This document shows positions 15,911 through 24,301 of a DNA stretch of 64,000 nt, one piece after another. Source of the stretch: Candidatus Thiodiazotropha sp. (ex Epidulcina cf. delphinae) (GTDB lineage Bacteria > Pseudomonadota > Gammaproteobacteria > Chromatiales > Chromatiaceae); contig JAHXHS010000027.1 of assembly GCA_025656455.1 (NCBI GenBank), positions 1-64,000 on the forward strand, read 5' to 3'. Position numbers and translations under genes: made by a program. The notes beneath the pieces were generated by a model that was not told the origin of the DNA, ran no database searches, and was given only the letters and a program-made list of their open reading frames with translations. Numbering within the stretch: position 1 is the first letter of the stretch; each line of letters begins with the position of its first letter.

Positions 15911-16291
15911 TCAGACTCTGGGCGGTCGGAAGGGAGGAGAGGATATTTGCCTGAGTGGCGTCGCATTCGTAAGGACTGGCTCACAGACAGGGAAACGATT
16001 TGCACCCTGTATGAAGGTTGAGGGGATAAGCGCGGGAACGGAGGTGCAATGACCGCTGCTACAGGCGTCCCCGGAACAGCACTTGTCACTCATCCCCTGG
16101 GCGCAACGGCATGGTTCATGATCCGCGGCCATCCCGGAGGTCGACTGCATCGCCATTTTATGCAGCGTCCCAAGCTGGTGTCGGGTGCTGTCATTACTGG
16201 TCGATATGCCGGTAAAAGCAGCCTGCAACGGAGCCATACCCAGCAGCAGGGCGAGTAGGATCAGTAATATTTTTTCAGGAAACCGCTGCAT
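15911..16291 (-). CDS. CopL-like Cys/His-rich metal-binding protein
   Basis: A small exported protein of about 126 residues. The signal peptide MQRFPEKILLILLALLLGMA precedes a metal-binding core with CRCAQGMSDKCCSGDACSSG and HC. The C-terminal SSPPFRPPR is a hallmark of CopL-like proteins from copper-resistance loci. It is first in the minus-strand set with cytochrome c, DUF411 and DUF4399, which supports a role in periplasmic copper sensing or sequestration. An upstream TTG would add 13 residues before the signal peptide and is less likely. Confidence 0.7.
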   Translation of the reverse strand: MQRFPEKILLILLALLLGMAPLQAAFTGISTSNDSTRHQLGTLHKMAMQSTSGMAADHEPCRCAQGMSDKCCSGDACSSGHCTSVPALIPSTFIQGANRFPVCEPVLTNATPLRQISSPPFRPPRV

Positions 16292-16430
16292 TTTTTGGCC
16301 AATGAAGTCTCTAATTGATTCTGGCATCAATCACAGGGTTCGAGCAACCGTTTGCCGTAAAAGTTCCTCTGGGCTCCTGAACCCGCCCCATGATGCGCTT
16401 CTTCTTCCCTGAGCGGGAAAAAGACTTGAG

Positions 16431-16658
16431 TTGAATGCCGTTTTTGCAAAGGCCAACGCGCGTTTTCACCAGACCCTGGAGCAAGCGGTGGAAGATGGTG
16501 AGATTCCGCCCCTGGATACGGAGGCGACTGCCACGGCGATGCTGGCCTACCTGGAAGGTGTGATCCTGCTTGCCAAGACCCGCAACGACCCTGAGGTAGT
16601 ACAGATCCTGGGCCCGGCAATAAAGACGATTCGTATCGAGCGCAAACATCGGAATTGA
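16431..16658 (+). pseudogene. TetR regulator, C-terminal remnant
   Basis: About 75 codons, NAVFAKANARFHQTLEQAVE, then DGEIPPLDTEATATAMLAYL and EGVILLAKT, match the C-terminal ligand domain of TetR/AcrR regulators, ending where such proteins normally end. The DNA-binding half is missing: stops occur in frame just upstream (16410-16412) and no helix-turn-helix is seen in other frames. It probably once regulated the adjacent DsrE2 gene. Confidence 0.7.
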
Positions 16659-16698
16659 CAGGCTATATAGTTGGTTCGATCAGCGTTTTTCAGAGAAG

Positions 16699-17226
16699 AT
16701 GGCCGAGCGCGAAGCCGCCCATGTGCCGTCAATGACCATCATCGCCACCAAAGGGACCCTGGATATGGCTTATCCCCCTTTCATCCTGTCATCGACCGCG
16801 GCGGCGCTCGGGTGGGATGTGGCTGTGTTCTTTACATTCTATGGTCTGAACCTGTTGAAACAGGACCTGGAACTGAAGGTCAGCCCGCTGGGAAATCCCG
16901 CCATGCCCATGAAACTGCCTGAAGGACCGGGGTGGATCAAGGGCAAGGAGATCCCCCTTCCCATATCGGTCATGACCCTGATGCCGGGTTTCGAAAGCAT
17001 GGCCACCCGGATGATGAAAAAGACCATGGATATGAAAGGTATCGCGGATATCGAGCAATTGCGGGAGCTGTGTATCGAGGCTGACGTCAAGCTTGTTGCC
17101 TGCCAGATGACAGTCGATCTCTTTGATTACGGCAAACAGGACTTCATTCCGCGGATCGAAGAGTGGGTGGGCGCCGCAAGCTTCCTACCGCGGGCACTTA
17201 AGGCTGATGTCAATCTGTTTATCTGA
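16699..17226 (+). CDS. dsrE2: DsrE2-type DsrE/DsrF/DrsH-like protein
   Basis: A 175-residue protein of the DrsE_2 family. MTIIATKGTLDMAYPPFILS at the start and FFTFYGLNLLKQDLELKV are family hallmarks. The sulfur-carrying Cys lies in LVACQMTVDLFD near residue 134, with another Cys in ELCIEADVK. Two hydrophobic stretches could associate it with the membrane. In sulfur oxidisers DsrE2 acts with TusA and rhodanese to move sulfane sulfur toward cytoplasmic oxidation; neither partner is adjacent here. The ribosome-binding site is weak. It follows the TetR remnant by about 40 bases. Confidence 0.85.
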   Translation: MAEREAAHVPSMTIIATKGTLDMAYPPFILSSTAAALGWDVAVFFTFYGLNLLKQDLELKVSPLGNPAMPMKLPEGPGWIKGKEIPLPISVMTLMPGFESMATRMMKKTMDMKGIADIEQLRELCIEADVKLVACQMTVDLFDYGKQDFIPRIEEWVGAASFLPRALKADVNLFI

Positions 17227-17241
17227 TCCGGGTTAATAGTA

Positions 17242-17358
17242 CCCGTCCAGAAACAAGACAATTTCTCTCGCAGAGACGCAAAGATCGCCAAGGAAATATC
17301 AATAGCGCATAACTTTGCGATCTTGGCGTCTTAGCGAGAGTATCCCTTCCCGGACGGG
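17242..17358. repeat. Nested inverted repeat (module 1, locus A)
   Basis: CCCGTCC (17242-17248) pairs with GGACGGG (17352-17358). Inside, 17265-17340 is an imperfect inverted repeat with arms like CTCTCGC-GACGC-AAAGATCG. The same inner motif occurs at 42847-42936 and a relative at 21530-21602. The outer CCGTCCAGAAAC motif recurs at 38450-38460, followed in both places by a CTAG and a second module. Confidence 0.7.
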
Positions 17359-17366
17359 CGGATATC

Positions 17367-17630
17367 CTAGTACTCCTTCAACATGATAATGATGGGTTCA
17401 GTTGGTCTGTCAGCGTTCAGGACGAGGCGCGCCTCGCGGTGAATGGCCAAGAGGCGCAACGCGGTCATGGACGCTGACAGAGCAACCCTTCGGGCGCTCC
17501 TGTGGTGTCCCGCGGCGGCGTGGCAGTGCTTGACAAGGACTCAGGCCATTCCATCCTTCGGTCCGTAAACGGCACATCCATGTGCCACTCCTGCCTGCGC
17601 ACTGCGCCTTGGTGCGAAACACCACACTAG
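17367..17630. repeat. CTAG-bounded palindromic module (locus A)
   Basis: This 264-bp stretch starts and ends with CTAG. It opens CTAGTACTCCTTCAA, like 38595, and ends ACCACACTAG, like 39009-39018, so it combines ends of two modules of locus B. A hairpin with arms CTGTCAGCGT (17407-17416) and ACGCTGACAG (17471-17480) is followed by CCCTTCGGG, as in locus B. The right CTAG contains the stop codon of the minus-strand gene 17627-17857. Confidence 0.65.
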
Positions 17631-17857
17631 TGCATACAGTCCTTAACACCGGTGCCGGGAATGAGTGAAATGACAATGGCGAGGAGAATAATCACCGGAC
17701 TGATCAGGACCATGGCCAAAGCGAGTGACTGGAAAAGCAGCAGAGTAAGCGTTGAAGCCGTGAGATGGGCAATGACTTCCAGCAACATCCCGCTGATCAA
17801 GAGCATGCCTGCCAAGCTGACGATTTGACGTAAACGTTTACAATTTAGAAATGACAT
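17627..17857 (-). CDS. Small hydrophobic membrane protein, unknown
   Basis: A 76-residue protein with a short basic N-terminus (MSFLNCKRLRQ) and two long hydrophobic helices (about 13-34 and 38-67). No family is recognised. Its TAG stop lies inside the CTAG that bounds the adjacent palindromic module, so the C-terminus (KDCMH) is probably intact. It stands alone, facing away from the AT-rich region to the right. It could be a short remnant of a larger membrane protein, although the Met start has a plausible GGTG upstream. Confidence 0.5.
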   Translation of the reverse strand: MSFLNCKRLRQIVSLAGMLLISGMLLEVIAHLTASTLTLLLFQSLALAMVLISPVIILLAIVISLIPGTGVKDCMH

Positions 17858-18358
17858 AGTACACCTCGACTACTCGTATATTTGTCATTTGATTTCGCGC
17901 TGTCTACAAACCCCCATTTTGCTCTGAGCGATCTCCTGTGAATGCCTACTTCCGGTGAACCGCCGGAGCTAGACTCTCATAGTTATATATCAATTATATT
18001 ATCTTATTCTTAATTAATTATACATTATGATGTATGTAAAAACTAATGTTGTGACAGAGATCTAAATAATAATATTTATATATAATATTAATATATTGTC
18101 ATTAAGTCATGTATTTATTAGTATTTTTACCGTCATCGGCTACCGCCGCAGGTTCACTCAAGCGCCTGATAAGAGGCCGGGACAAATCTGGGTGTGCACA
18201 GGGCTAGAAAAATCAGATAGCTCGTTTATGAAACACCCTTCATGGAAAAAGTACTCATTATCCGCCGTATGCTTTAAGATCATCGCCTGCATCGATCGAT
18301 TCCCACCTTGAATGGCCGAATGGATTGCCCGAATACACTAGCATAGAGGACAGCGCCG
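17858..18358. other. Intergenic region with AT-rich island
   Basis: About 500 bases without a convincing gene. From about 17985 to 18110 the sequence is almost pure A/T (runs such as TTAATTAATTATACATTATG and ATATTTATATATAATATT), in marked contrast to the GC-richer surroundings. It lies between divergent genes and must hold their promoters; the bend-prone tract may bind nucleoid proteins or mark an insertion. A small inverted repeat TCCGG/CCGGA lies near 17950-17962. Confidence 0.5.
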
Positions 18359-19474
18359 GTGTTTTTCTCTCTCGATCCTGACATTATCTACCTCAATCAC
18401 GCGGCCGTGGCGCCCTGGCCGGACCGGACCCGGGAAGCCGTCTGCGCCTTCGCGCGTGAAAACAACCACCAGGGATCACTCGGCTACCCCCGCTGGCTGA
18501 GGATGGAAGATTCGCTGAGATCCTTGTTGGCTGAGCTGATCCAGGCACCGGACGCCGCGGATATCGCGCTCCTGAAGAGCACTTCGGAAGGCCTTTCGCT
18601 GATCGCCCACGGTGTCGATTGGCAACCTGGGGACAATATCGTGTCGATTGCCCAGGAGTTCCCCTCGAACCGCATCGTCTGGGAGTCGCTGAAGGATCAG
18701 GGCGTCGAAGTCCGCCTCCTCGACCTGCAGCAGGCCGGCAACGATCCGGAGCGAGAGCTCCTGGCGCTGTGCGATGGCCATACCCGCCTGCTTGCCGTGA
18801 GTTCGGTGCAGTATGCCCACGGACGCAGGATGGTGTTGGACACCCTGGGAGCCTATTGCCGGCAGCATTCCACGCTTTTCGTGGTCGATGCCATTCAGGG
18901 GTTGGGCGCACTCCCCTTCGATCTGGAACAGTGCCAGGCCGATGTGGTGGTGGCGGACGGGCATAAATGGATGCTCGGCCCGGAAGGGCTGGCCCTTTTC
19001 TATTGCCGTCCCGGGTTGCGGAAGAAACTCAGGCTGCATCAATATGGCTGGCACATGGTGCAGGCAATGGGCGATTTCGAACGCACCGACTGGACACCGG
19101 CCGATACCGCGCGGCGCTTTGAATGCGGCAGCTCAAACATGCTCGGCGTGCACGCCCTGCACGCCAGTCTATCGCTGATCCTGGAGATCGGCCTAGAGCA
19201 GATATTCTCGAGAATTCAGGCCAATACCGATACGATCATCGAGCAGGTGGATGGCTTGGGGTTCGAGTTGCTGACCCCCCGCGCCCCGGACAAGCGCGCG
19301 GGCATCGTGACATTCCGCGTTGCCCAGAGGGACAACCAGACCCTCTACCAGGGGTTGATGGAACAGCGGGTCGTTTGCGCCTATCGGGGAGGCGGCATTC
19401 GCTTTTCACCCCATTTTTACAATACCACCGAGCAGATTTGCACTGCATTTATCCGTTTGCGCGGATTGCTTTGA
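18359..19474 (+). CDS. Class V aminotransferase (cysteine desulfurase-like)
   Basis: A 371-residue PLP enzyme of aminotransferase class V. Key features are IIYLNHAAVAPWP at the start, LKSTSEGLSLIAHG for cofactor phosphate, VVDAIQGLGALPFD with the PLP-contacting Asp, and VVADGHKWMLGPEG with the Schiff-base Lys near residue 204. The C-terminal region (RVVCAYRGGGIRFSPHFYNT) is a standard class V end. No conserved Cys loop typical of NifS/IscS is evident, so it may be a desulfurase/selenocysteine-lyase relative or an epimerase-type member. The start is GTG with AGAGGA upstream. It lies next to the sulfur-globule gene. Confidence 0.82.
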   Translation: MFFSLDPDIIYLNHAAVAPWPDRTREAVCAFARENNHQGSLGYPRWLRMEDSLRSLLAELIQAPDAADIALLKSTSEGLSLIAHGVDWQPGDNIVSIAQEFPSNRIVWESLKDQGVEVRLLDLQQAGNDPERELLALCDGHTRLLAVSSVQYAHGRRMVLDTLGAYCRQHSTLFVVDAIQGLGALPFDLEQCQADVVVADGHKWMLGPEGLALFYCRPGLRKKLRLHQYGWHMVQAMGDFERTDWTPADTARRFECGSSNMLGVHALHASLSLILEIGLEQIFSRIQANTDTIIEQVDGLGFELLTPRAPDKRAGIVTFRVAQRDNQTLYQGLMEQRVVCAYRGGGIRFSPHFYNTTEQICTAFIRLRGLL

Positions 19475-19668
19475 CGCTTAGAATATTAATAAATGATTAT
19501 TCGATGATGTGGATCAAGTATTTTTTTTTCGTCTGTCATATATTATCTACCAGGTTCACGGAATCGCCCTTGAGGCGCTGAACCGCTCATCCGGTAAAAA
19601 AGGGTGTGAAAGGCAGGTGACAACACGCCCGTTCAGAAACGAAAAAGTCACAAAGGAGAGAATTTGCC

Positions 19669-20019
19669 ATGAAAAAAATCTTGAAAACCTCTGTCATTGC
19701 CGCTGTTGCAGGATCCGCCCTGCTCGCCACGCTACCCGCACAGGCCTTCTGGGGGCCTTTTGATTGGTTTGATGACGATGACTACTACGGTGGTCCATGG
19801 GGAGGCGGGCCGTGGGGCCATCCAGGTTACGGTTATGGCGGTCCATGGGGTCGTCCAGGCTACGGTTATGGCTACCCTGGTTATGGCTATGGCTATCCCG
19901 GTTACGGTTACGGCCATGGCTATCCCGGTTATGGCTATGGTTATCCCGCCTACGGTTATGGCTATCCCTACGCCGCTCCGGCCGCACCCGCACCGGCTGC
20001 CCCGGCGGAAAGCGAATAA
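19669..20019 (+). CDS. Sulfur globule protein (Gly/Tyr-rich)
   Basis: A 116-residue secreted structural protein. The Sec signal MKKILKTSVIAAVAGSALLA ends near TLPAQA, followed by FWGPFDWFDDDD and about 60 residues of Gly-Tyr-Pro repeats (units like GYGYPGYGYG), then an Ala/Pro tail. This matches envelope proteins of periplasmic sulfur globules in purple and other sulfur bacteria. AAGGAG lies well before the ATG. The 194-base leader contains a hairpin at 19553-19584 (GGTTCA/TGAACC with inner CGCC/GGCG), either ending the upstream transcript or stabilising this one. A strong terminator follows. Confidence 0.9.
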   Translation: MKKILKTSVIAAVAGSALLATLPAQAFWGPFDWFDDDDYYGGPWGGGPWGHPGYGYGGPWGRPGYGYGYPGYGYGYPGYGYGHGYPGYGYGYPAYGYGYPYAAPAAPAPAAPAESE

Positions 20020-20043
20020 TACGAAAAGCGTCTATGTATGAAA

Positions 20044-20069
20044 CCCCGTCCATTCGACGGGGTTTTTTT
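20044..20069 (+). terminator. Rho-independent terminator of the sulfur-globule gene
   Basis: CCCCGTC and GACGGGG form a 7-bp GC-rich stem with a 5-base loop, followed directly by TTTTTTTA. It lies 24 bases after the stop codon and before hypE. Confidence 0.9.
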
Positions 20070-20122
20070 ATTGCCTATCCGCTGATTTCGCCGTAATTGA
20101 AAACCATCAAGGCTGATTAACA

Positions 20123-21136
20123 ATGACTTTACAGGACAGCCATATTTCACTCGCTCACGGCAATGGTGGGCGCTACATGCGCGAACTCATCGAGTCGCTG
20201 TTTGCCCGCCATCTGAAAAATCCCAATCTGGATATCCAGGCCGACGCCGTCGCCCTGCCCCTGGCGCGGCAGGGTGAGCTGCTGTTCACTACCGATGGAT
20301 TCACCGTTCAACCCCTGGAGTTTCCCGGCGGCAACATCGGTTCATTGGCCGTGCATGGCACCACCAACGATCTGGCGGTCAGCGGCGCCGTCCCGAAATA
20401 TCTCAGTCTGAACGCCTTTATCGAAGAGGGTTTCGAGGTGGCTGCCTTGGAGCGTATTGTTCAGGGCATCGCGGAGGCGGCAAAGGCCATCGAAGTGGAA
20501 GTGGTTGCCGGGGATACCAAGGTGGTTCGTCGCGGCGAGGGGGGCGGCGTCTATCTGGCGACGACCGGAATAGGCGTCAGGGATCCGCGTGTGGCACTAG
20601 GAATGAAACGGATCGAACCGGGAGACAAACTGTTGGTCAGCGGTCCCGTGGGGGATCACGGCATCGCCGTGATGCTGGCCCGCGAACAGTTCGGCCTGCG
20701 AGGCGAATTGCTCTCCGACGCCGCCAGTGTCTTACCCTTTACCCAGGCGCTGCTCGGCCTCCCTGGACTGCGCTTCATGCGTGATCCCACAAGAGGCGGC
20801 CTGGCAACCGTGGCCCATGAACTGTGCCGGGCCACCGGCCTGCAGATAAAACTCCATCAAGGGGCGATACCGGTACGCGACCCGGTCAACTCAGTGTGTG
20901 AAATGCTGGGTTACGATCCCCTCTTTCTGGCCTGTGAAGGGAGGGTGGTTGCCGTGATCGCAGCCGATCAGGCAGATCAAGCCCTGGCCTTATGGCGAAG
21001 CCAGCCCGGCGGTGAACTCGCGGCACTGATCGGGGAGACGAAAAAAGCCGATCCCTACGTCATTCTGCAGACGGAGTTGGGTGGCGCGCGCATTCTGGAG
21101 GAGTTGGAGGACGACCCGCTGCCGAGGATCTGTTAA
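20123..21136 (+). CDS. hypE: Hydrogenase maturation protein HypE
   Basis: A 337-residue HypE. The N-terminal part has the PurM-like ATP-binding motifs SLAHGNGGRYMRELI and FTTDGFTVQPLEFPGGNIG. FMRDPTRGGLATV and the C-terminal PLPRIC follow. The terminal Cys of PRIC is the residue that carries the carbamoyl group converted to thiocyanate and donated as cyanide ligand to NiFe-hydrogenase iron. Length and C-terminus are complete. No other hyp or hydrogenase gene lies in the window, so it is detached from its usual operon or sits at the end of one located elsewhere. Confidence 0.95.
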   Translation: MTLQDSHISLAHGNGGRYMRELIESLFARHLKNPNLDIQADAVALPLARQGELLFTTDGFTVQPLEFPGGNIGSLAVHGTTNDLAVSGAVPKYLSLNAFIEEGFEVAALERIVQGIAEAAKAIEVEVVAGDTKVVRRGEGGGVYLATTGIGVRDPRVALGMKRIEPGDKLLVSGPVGDHGIAVMLAREQFGLRGELLSDAASVLPFTQALLGLPGLRFMRDPTRGGLATVAHELCRATGLQIKLHQGAIPVRDPVNSVCEMLGYDPLFLACEGRVVAVIAADQADQALALWRSQPGGELAALIGETKKADPYVILQTELGGARILEELEDDPLPRIC

Positions 21137-21193
21137 ACCAAGAGCCCCCGGCACACTGACGACACGCAATGTAGACGATGGCATCAACCCTTC

Positions 21194-21379
21194 GAGTGGG
21201 AGCATGAATTCAAAGACGACTCACGATTCATCAACGCCCGCTTCGCGCACGATCCGACAAGCTCGGTATTTGAGATCGAGACCGATGAAGCAGACAGAGA
21301 CTACTTGAACCTGAGTGTAGGCATATCCGCGATATTTGCTCAGGGTAGATCCGGATTTCTATTTTATGAACGCGAATAA
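21194..21379 (+). pseudogene. Autotransporter beta-domain, C-terminal fragment
   Basis: An open frame of 61 codons reads EWEHEFKDDSRFINARFAHD, then PTSSVFEIETDEADRDYLNL and SVGISAIFAQGRSGFLFYER. This matches the last strands of an autotransporter barrel (the Y/WEHEFKDDSR and DRDY-x-G-S motifs). There is no start, passenger or upstream barrel, so it is a remnant. Its TAA falls inside the recurring TGAACGCGAATAAACGC motif. Confidence 0.7.
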
Positions 21380-21611
21380 ACGCAAATGGACCTATCTACT
21401 ATAACTTCGTCATTCCGGCGGATGCCGGAATCCAGAACCACCCCATTACCGGCGTGCAGTGTGGTGGCAGATTCAGGCTGGGAGATCGAAACAGGATCCT
21501 TGCAGATATCATTAAGAGGAAAAGAAATTCTCGCCAAGATCGCAACGCCCGCAAAGGATCCTCATAGACTGTCTTCTTGGCGTCCTTAGCGAACTTGGCG
21601 AGAGACATTCG
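21380..21611. repeat. Intergenic palindromes between the autotransporter remnant and sppA
   Basis: Two palindromic repeats occupy this gap. ATTCCGGC/GCCGGAAT lies at 21412-21431, a widespread proteobacterial intergenic motif. CTCGCCAAG (21530-21538) with CTTGGCGAG (21594-21602) bounds a longer imperfect inverted repeat related to 17265-17340 and 42847-42936. The second lies ten bases past the sppA stop and may terminate it. Confidence 0.6.
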
Positions 21612-22601
21612 TCACTGGATGGTCAACCCGCTGCCCAATCCGCTGATTCTTGCCAGCACTTTGGCGGCTCCGGCGCCCAGGTTTCTGGCAAGACGGTCCC
21701 AAACCTCTTCTTTCTGGGTGAAGTCGACGATCTCTTCCGCGCCGATGACCTCCCTGGCGACAAAGCTGCTGCTGCCGAACTCGTCGATCAGGCCCATTTC
21801 ACGCGCCTCTTCGCCGCTCCAGAAGAGTCCGCTGAAGAGCTCCGGGTGCTGATCGGTCTTGAGCCGATCCCCCCTGCCCTGCTTGACGGTCTCGATAAAC
21901 TGCTCATGCAACTGATCGAGCATGCGTTGGATATGCACCTTGTCCCCCTCATCCAGGGGAGAAAAGGGATCGAGAATGCCTTTGTTATCTCCCGCGGTCA
22001 GGAGTCGCCGTTCTATACCCAACTCCTCCATGCCTTCAACGAAACCAAAGCCGTTGATCAGCACGCCGATGGAACCGACAATGCTGCCTTCGTCGGCATA
22101 GATCTTGTCCGCCGCGGCTGCAATGTAGTACCCGCCCGAGGCGCAGATATCCGCCACCACGGCGTAGACCGGTATCTTGGGATACTTCTCCTTCAGGCGC
22201 AGGATTTCCCGGTTGATATAGCGGGACTGCACCGGACTTCCGCCTGGGGTATTCATGCGCAGGATGACCCCTTTGGTCTTTTTGTCCTCAAAGGCGTTGC
22301 GTAAGCCTGTCACGACCTTGTCGGCGCTGGCCTTGGTCTCGGATGAGATCAGTCCCTTCACTTCGACCAGAGCGGTATGCGCCTCGGCACTGGTTTGCGC
22401 AACCTGTAACTTGTCCCCCCAGAGAAAGAGGCCCAATATCAGGAACAGATAAGCGAAGGTGAGGAGTTTGAAGAATATTCCCCAACGACGACTGCGCCGG
22501 TTTTCAGCCACGGTCGCCATCACCATCCGGTTCAGCAGATCCCTCTCCCAACGGCTGGGCTCGGACTGGTTTCGATGTTCACCACTATTATTATCCGACA
22601 T
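21612..22601 (-). CDS. sppA: Signal peptide peptidase SppA-type, S49 protease
   Basis: A 329-residue S49 protease with one transmembrane helix (about residues 42-61). The nucleophile is Ser155 in DICASGGYYIA; the general base is probably Lys207 in LTAGDNKGILDPF. VILRMNTPGGSPVQS and SIVGSIGVLI are further family signatures. It is the short single-domain form. It degrades released signal peptides and may cleave membrane proteins. It lies 73 bases after the HAD gene on the same strand, in a gammaproteobacterial rluC-HAD-sppA arrangement. Confidence 0.93.
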   Translation of the reverse strand: MSDNNSGEHRNQSEPSRWERDLLNRMVMATVAENRRSRRWGIFFKLLTFAYLFLILGLFLWGDKLQVAQTSAEAHTALVEVKGLISSETKASADKVVTGLRNAFEDKKTKGVILRMNTPGGSPVQSRYINREILRLKEKYPKIPVYAVVADICASGGYYIAAAADKIYADEGSIVGSIGVLINGFGFVEGMEELGIERRLLTAGDNKGILDPFSPLDEGDKVHIQRMLDQLHEQFIETVKQGRGDRLKTDQHPELFSGLFWSGEEAREMGLIDEFGSSSFVAREVIGAEEIVDFTQKEEVWDRLARNLGAGAAKVLARISGLGSGLTIQ

Positions 22602-22674
22602 AAGAAATACCTTTTAACTGATTGTATATATGAGTCATTGCACTTAAGAAAAATGGCTCAACCGATAAGCGATT

Positions 22675-23346
22675 CTATTTGGAAGGGATACCAACGGAAC
22701 AGTCGCCCAGCCAAGCCGGAATCTCTGTGATGCGGTCGAGGCAAGCCAGCGGGTTATGCTTGAGTAAGCGTTCATGGGCATGCACCCCATAGGTCACCCC
22801 CAGGGCGGGCATTCCCGCGTTGACGGCCATCTCCAGGTCATACTCAGTGTCGCCTATCATCAGCGCCTGATCCGTCGCGACCCCTGTCTCCTCGAGGATC
22901 TGCTGCAGCATCTCCGGGTTGGGCTTGGAAGCGGTCTCTTCCGCACAACGGGTTAGCTGAAAATAGCCCCCCAAGCCAGTGGTTTCCAAGGCATAATCCA
23001 GACCTTTCCGCCCTTTGCCCGTGGCCACAGCCAGTAGATATCCCTGTTGCGACAGTGCATCTATGACCTCCCGGGCGCCCTCGAAGAGCTGCGATGGCGA
23101 CTCGCCACCGCGGAAGAAGTGAGCCCGGTAACGAGAAGCGATATCCAGATGCAGATGGTCATTGCCCTCGGGAAAGAGGGTGTTTACGGCTTCTCGCAAT
23201 CCCAGTCCGATGATATTGCTAATGGCCTCCCGGCTCGGCAACGGCAGTTCCAGGTCTCTGACAGCAGCCTCCACGCATGCCACTATATGCACCTCTGAAT
23301 CCATCAAAGTGCCATCCCAATCAAATACTAACAACTTAAAATTCAT
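22675..23346 (-). CDS. HAD-IA phosphatase (phosphoglycolate phosphatase-like)
   Basis: A 223-residue HAD hydrolase. Motif I is FDWDGTLMDS (nucleophile Asp9, acid/base Asp11), motif II VATGK near residue 109, motif III the Lys in SKPNPEML, and motif IV MIGDTEYDLEMA. The cap after motif I is helical (subfamily IA), resembling Gph/YfbT-type small-molecule phosphatases; the substrate cannot be told from sequence. The start lies one base after the rluC stop, indicating translational coupling. Confidence 0.88.
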   Translation of the reverse strand: MNFKLLVFDWDGTLMDSEVHIVACVEAAVRDLELPLPSREAISNIIGLGLREAVNTLFPEGNDHLHLDIASRYRAHFFRGGESPSQLFEGAREVIDALSQQGYLLAVATGKGRKGLDYALETTGLGGYFQLTRCAEETASKPNPEMLQQILEETGVATDQALMIGDTEYDLEMAVNAGMPALGVTYGVHAHERLLKHNPLACLDRITEIPAWLGDCSVGIPSK

Positions 23347-23347
23347 G

Positions 23348-24301
23348 TCAACTCTTAAGCCTGTCCAGCAAGCTTTCCAACGCCTCAGGTAAGGGAGCCT
23401 CGACGATTAAATCCCGCATTTCATCCGACCAAGGGAAGCTGAGCCGGTGGGCATGGAGAAAAAGCCGCCGCAGCCCGATTTCCCGCATGCGCCTGTTTGC
23501 CTCATCATCGCCGTACTTGCCGTCACCCAGCACCGGCGTACCCAGCCAAGCGCTATGCACACGGATCTGGTGGGTGCGTCCGGTAATCAATTCGGCTTCG
23601 ACCAATGTGGCCTCCCTGAAACGCCGCAGACGTTTGAACCGGGTTTGCGCCGGCTTACCTTCGGCGTCGACCCTGACCACGCGCTCACCGCCCTGCAGGG
23701 TATTTTTCCTGAGCGGCATATCAACGGTTTGCACCCCTTTGCGCCAGCGTCCCGCGAGCAGCGCCAGATAACGTTTATCGACCCGGTTTTCGCGCATCAG
23801 TTCATGCAGTCTCCGCAGAGCACTGCGCCGTTTGCTGATCATCAGACAGCCTGAGGTGTCTCTGTCCAGTCGATGCACCAGTTCAAGCTGGCGTTGCTCC
23901 GGTCTCAATTCCCGCAGGGCCTCGATGATGCCGACGCTCACGCCGCTGCCGCCATGCACCGCCATACCGGATGGTTTGTTCAACACCAGCAGCCGCTCAT
24001 TCTCATAGATCACGGCCTTTTCCAGGCTGGCGCGCAGTTGCTCAGAGAGACGCGGCGCGGACTCCCGCTGCTCCATGCGCACAGGCGGAATCCGTATCGT
24101 ATCGCCTGCCTGGAGCTTGTAGACAGCCTTGACCCTTCCCTTATTGACCCTCACCTCGCCTTTTCTCAGGATACGGTAGATATAGCTCTTCGGCACCCCC
24201 TTGAGCTCTCGCAACAGGAAATTATCGATCCGCTGGCCGGCAAACTCCTGTGCCACCTCGACAAATCTGACTGTGGGAGAATTCTTTTTTGATTCTGACA
24301 T
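23348..24301 (-). CDS. rluC: 23S rRNA pseudouridine synthase RluC
   Basis: A 317-residue RluA-family synthase. The N-terminal S4 RNA-binding domain (about residues 15-75) contains QRIDNFLLRELKGVPKSYIY and RKGEVRVNKGR. The catalytic motif is HRLDRDTSGCLM with the nucleophilic Asp. RTHQIRVHSAWLGTPVLGD follows. It modifies 23S rRNA positions equivalent to 955, 2504 and 2580. Orientation divergent from rne matches many gammaproteobacteria. Confidence 0.93.
   Translation of the reverse strand: MSESKKNSPTVRFVEVAQEFAGQRIDNFLLRELKGVPKSYIYRILRKGEVRVNKGRVKAVYKLQAGDTIRIPPVRMEQRESAPRLSEQLRASLEKAVIYENERLLVLNKPSGMAVHGGSGVSVGIIEALRELRPEQRQLELVHRLDRDTSGCLMISKRRSALRRLHELMRENRVDKRYLALLAGRWRKGVQTVDMPLRKNTLQGGERVVRVDAEGKPAQTRFKRLRRFREATLVEAELITGRTHQIRVHSAWLGTPVLGDGKYGDDEANRRMREIGLRRLFLHAHRLSFPWSDEMRDLIVEAPLPEALESLLDRLKS

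Noticed and set aside
18476..19054. Minus-strand frame of 192 codons inside the PLP enzyme gene
   Set aside because: Shadow of a well-conserved aminotransferase; no domain on the opposite strand.
19780..19975. Short tandem repeats that could suggest a CRISPR or minisatellite
   Set aside because: They are Gly/Tyr codons of the sulfur-globule protein with irregular units and no spacers. No CRISPR array was seen anywhere in the window.
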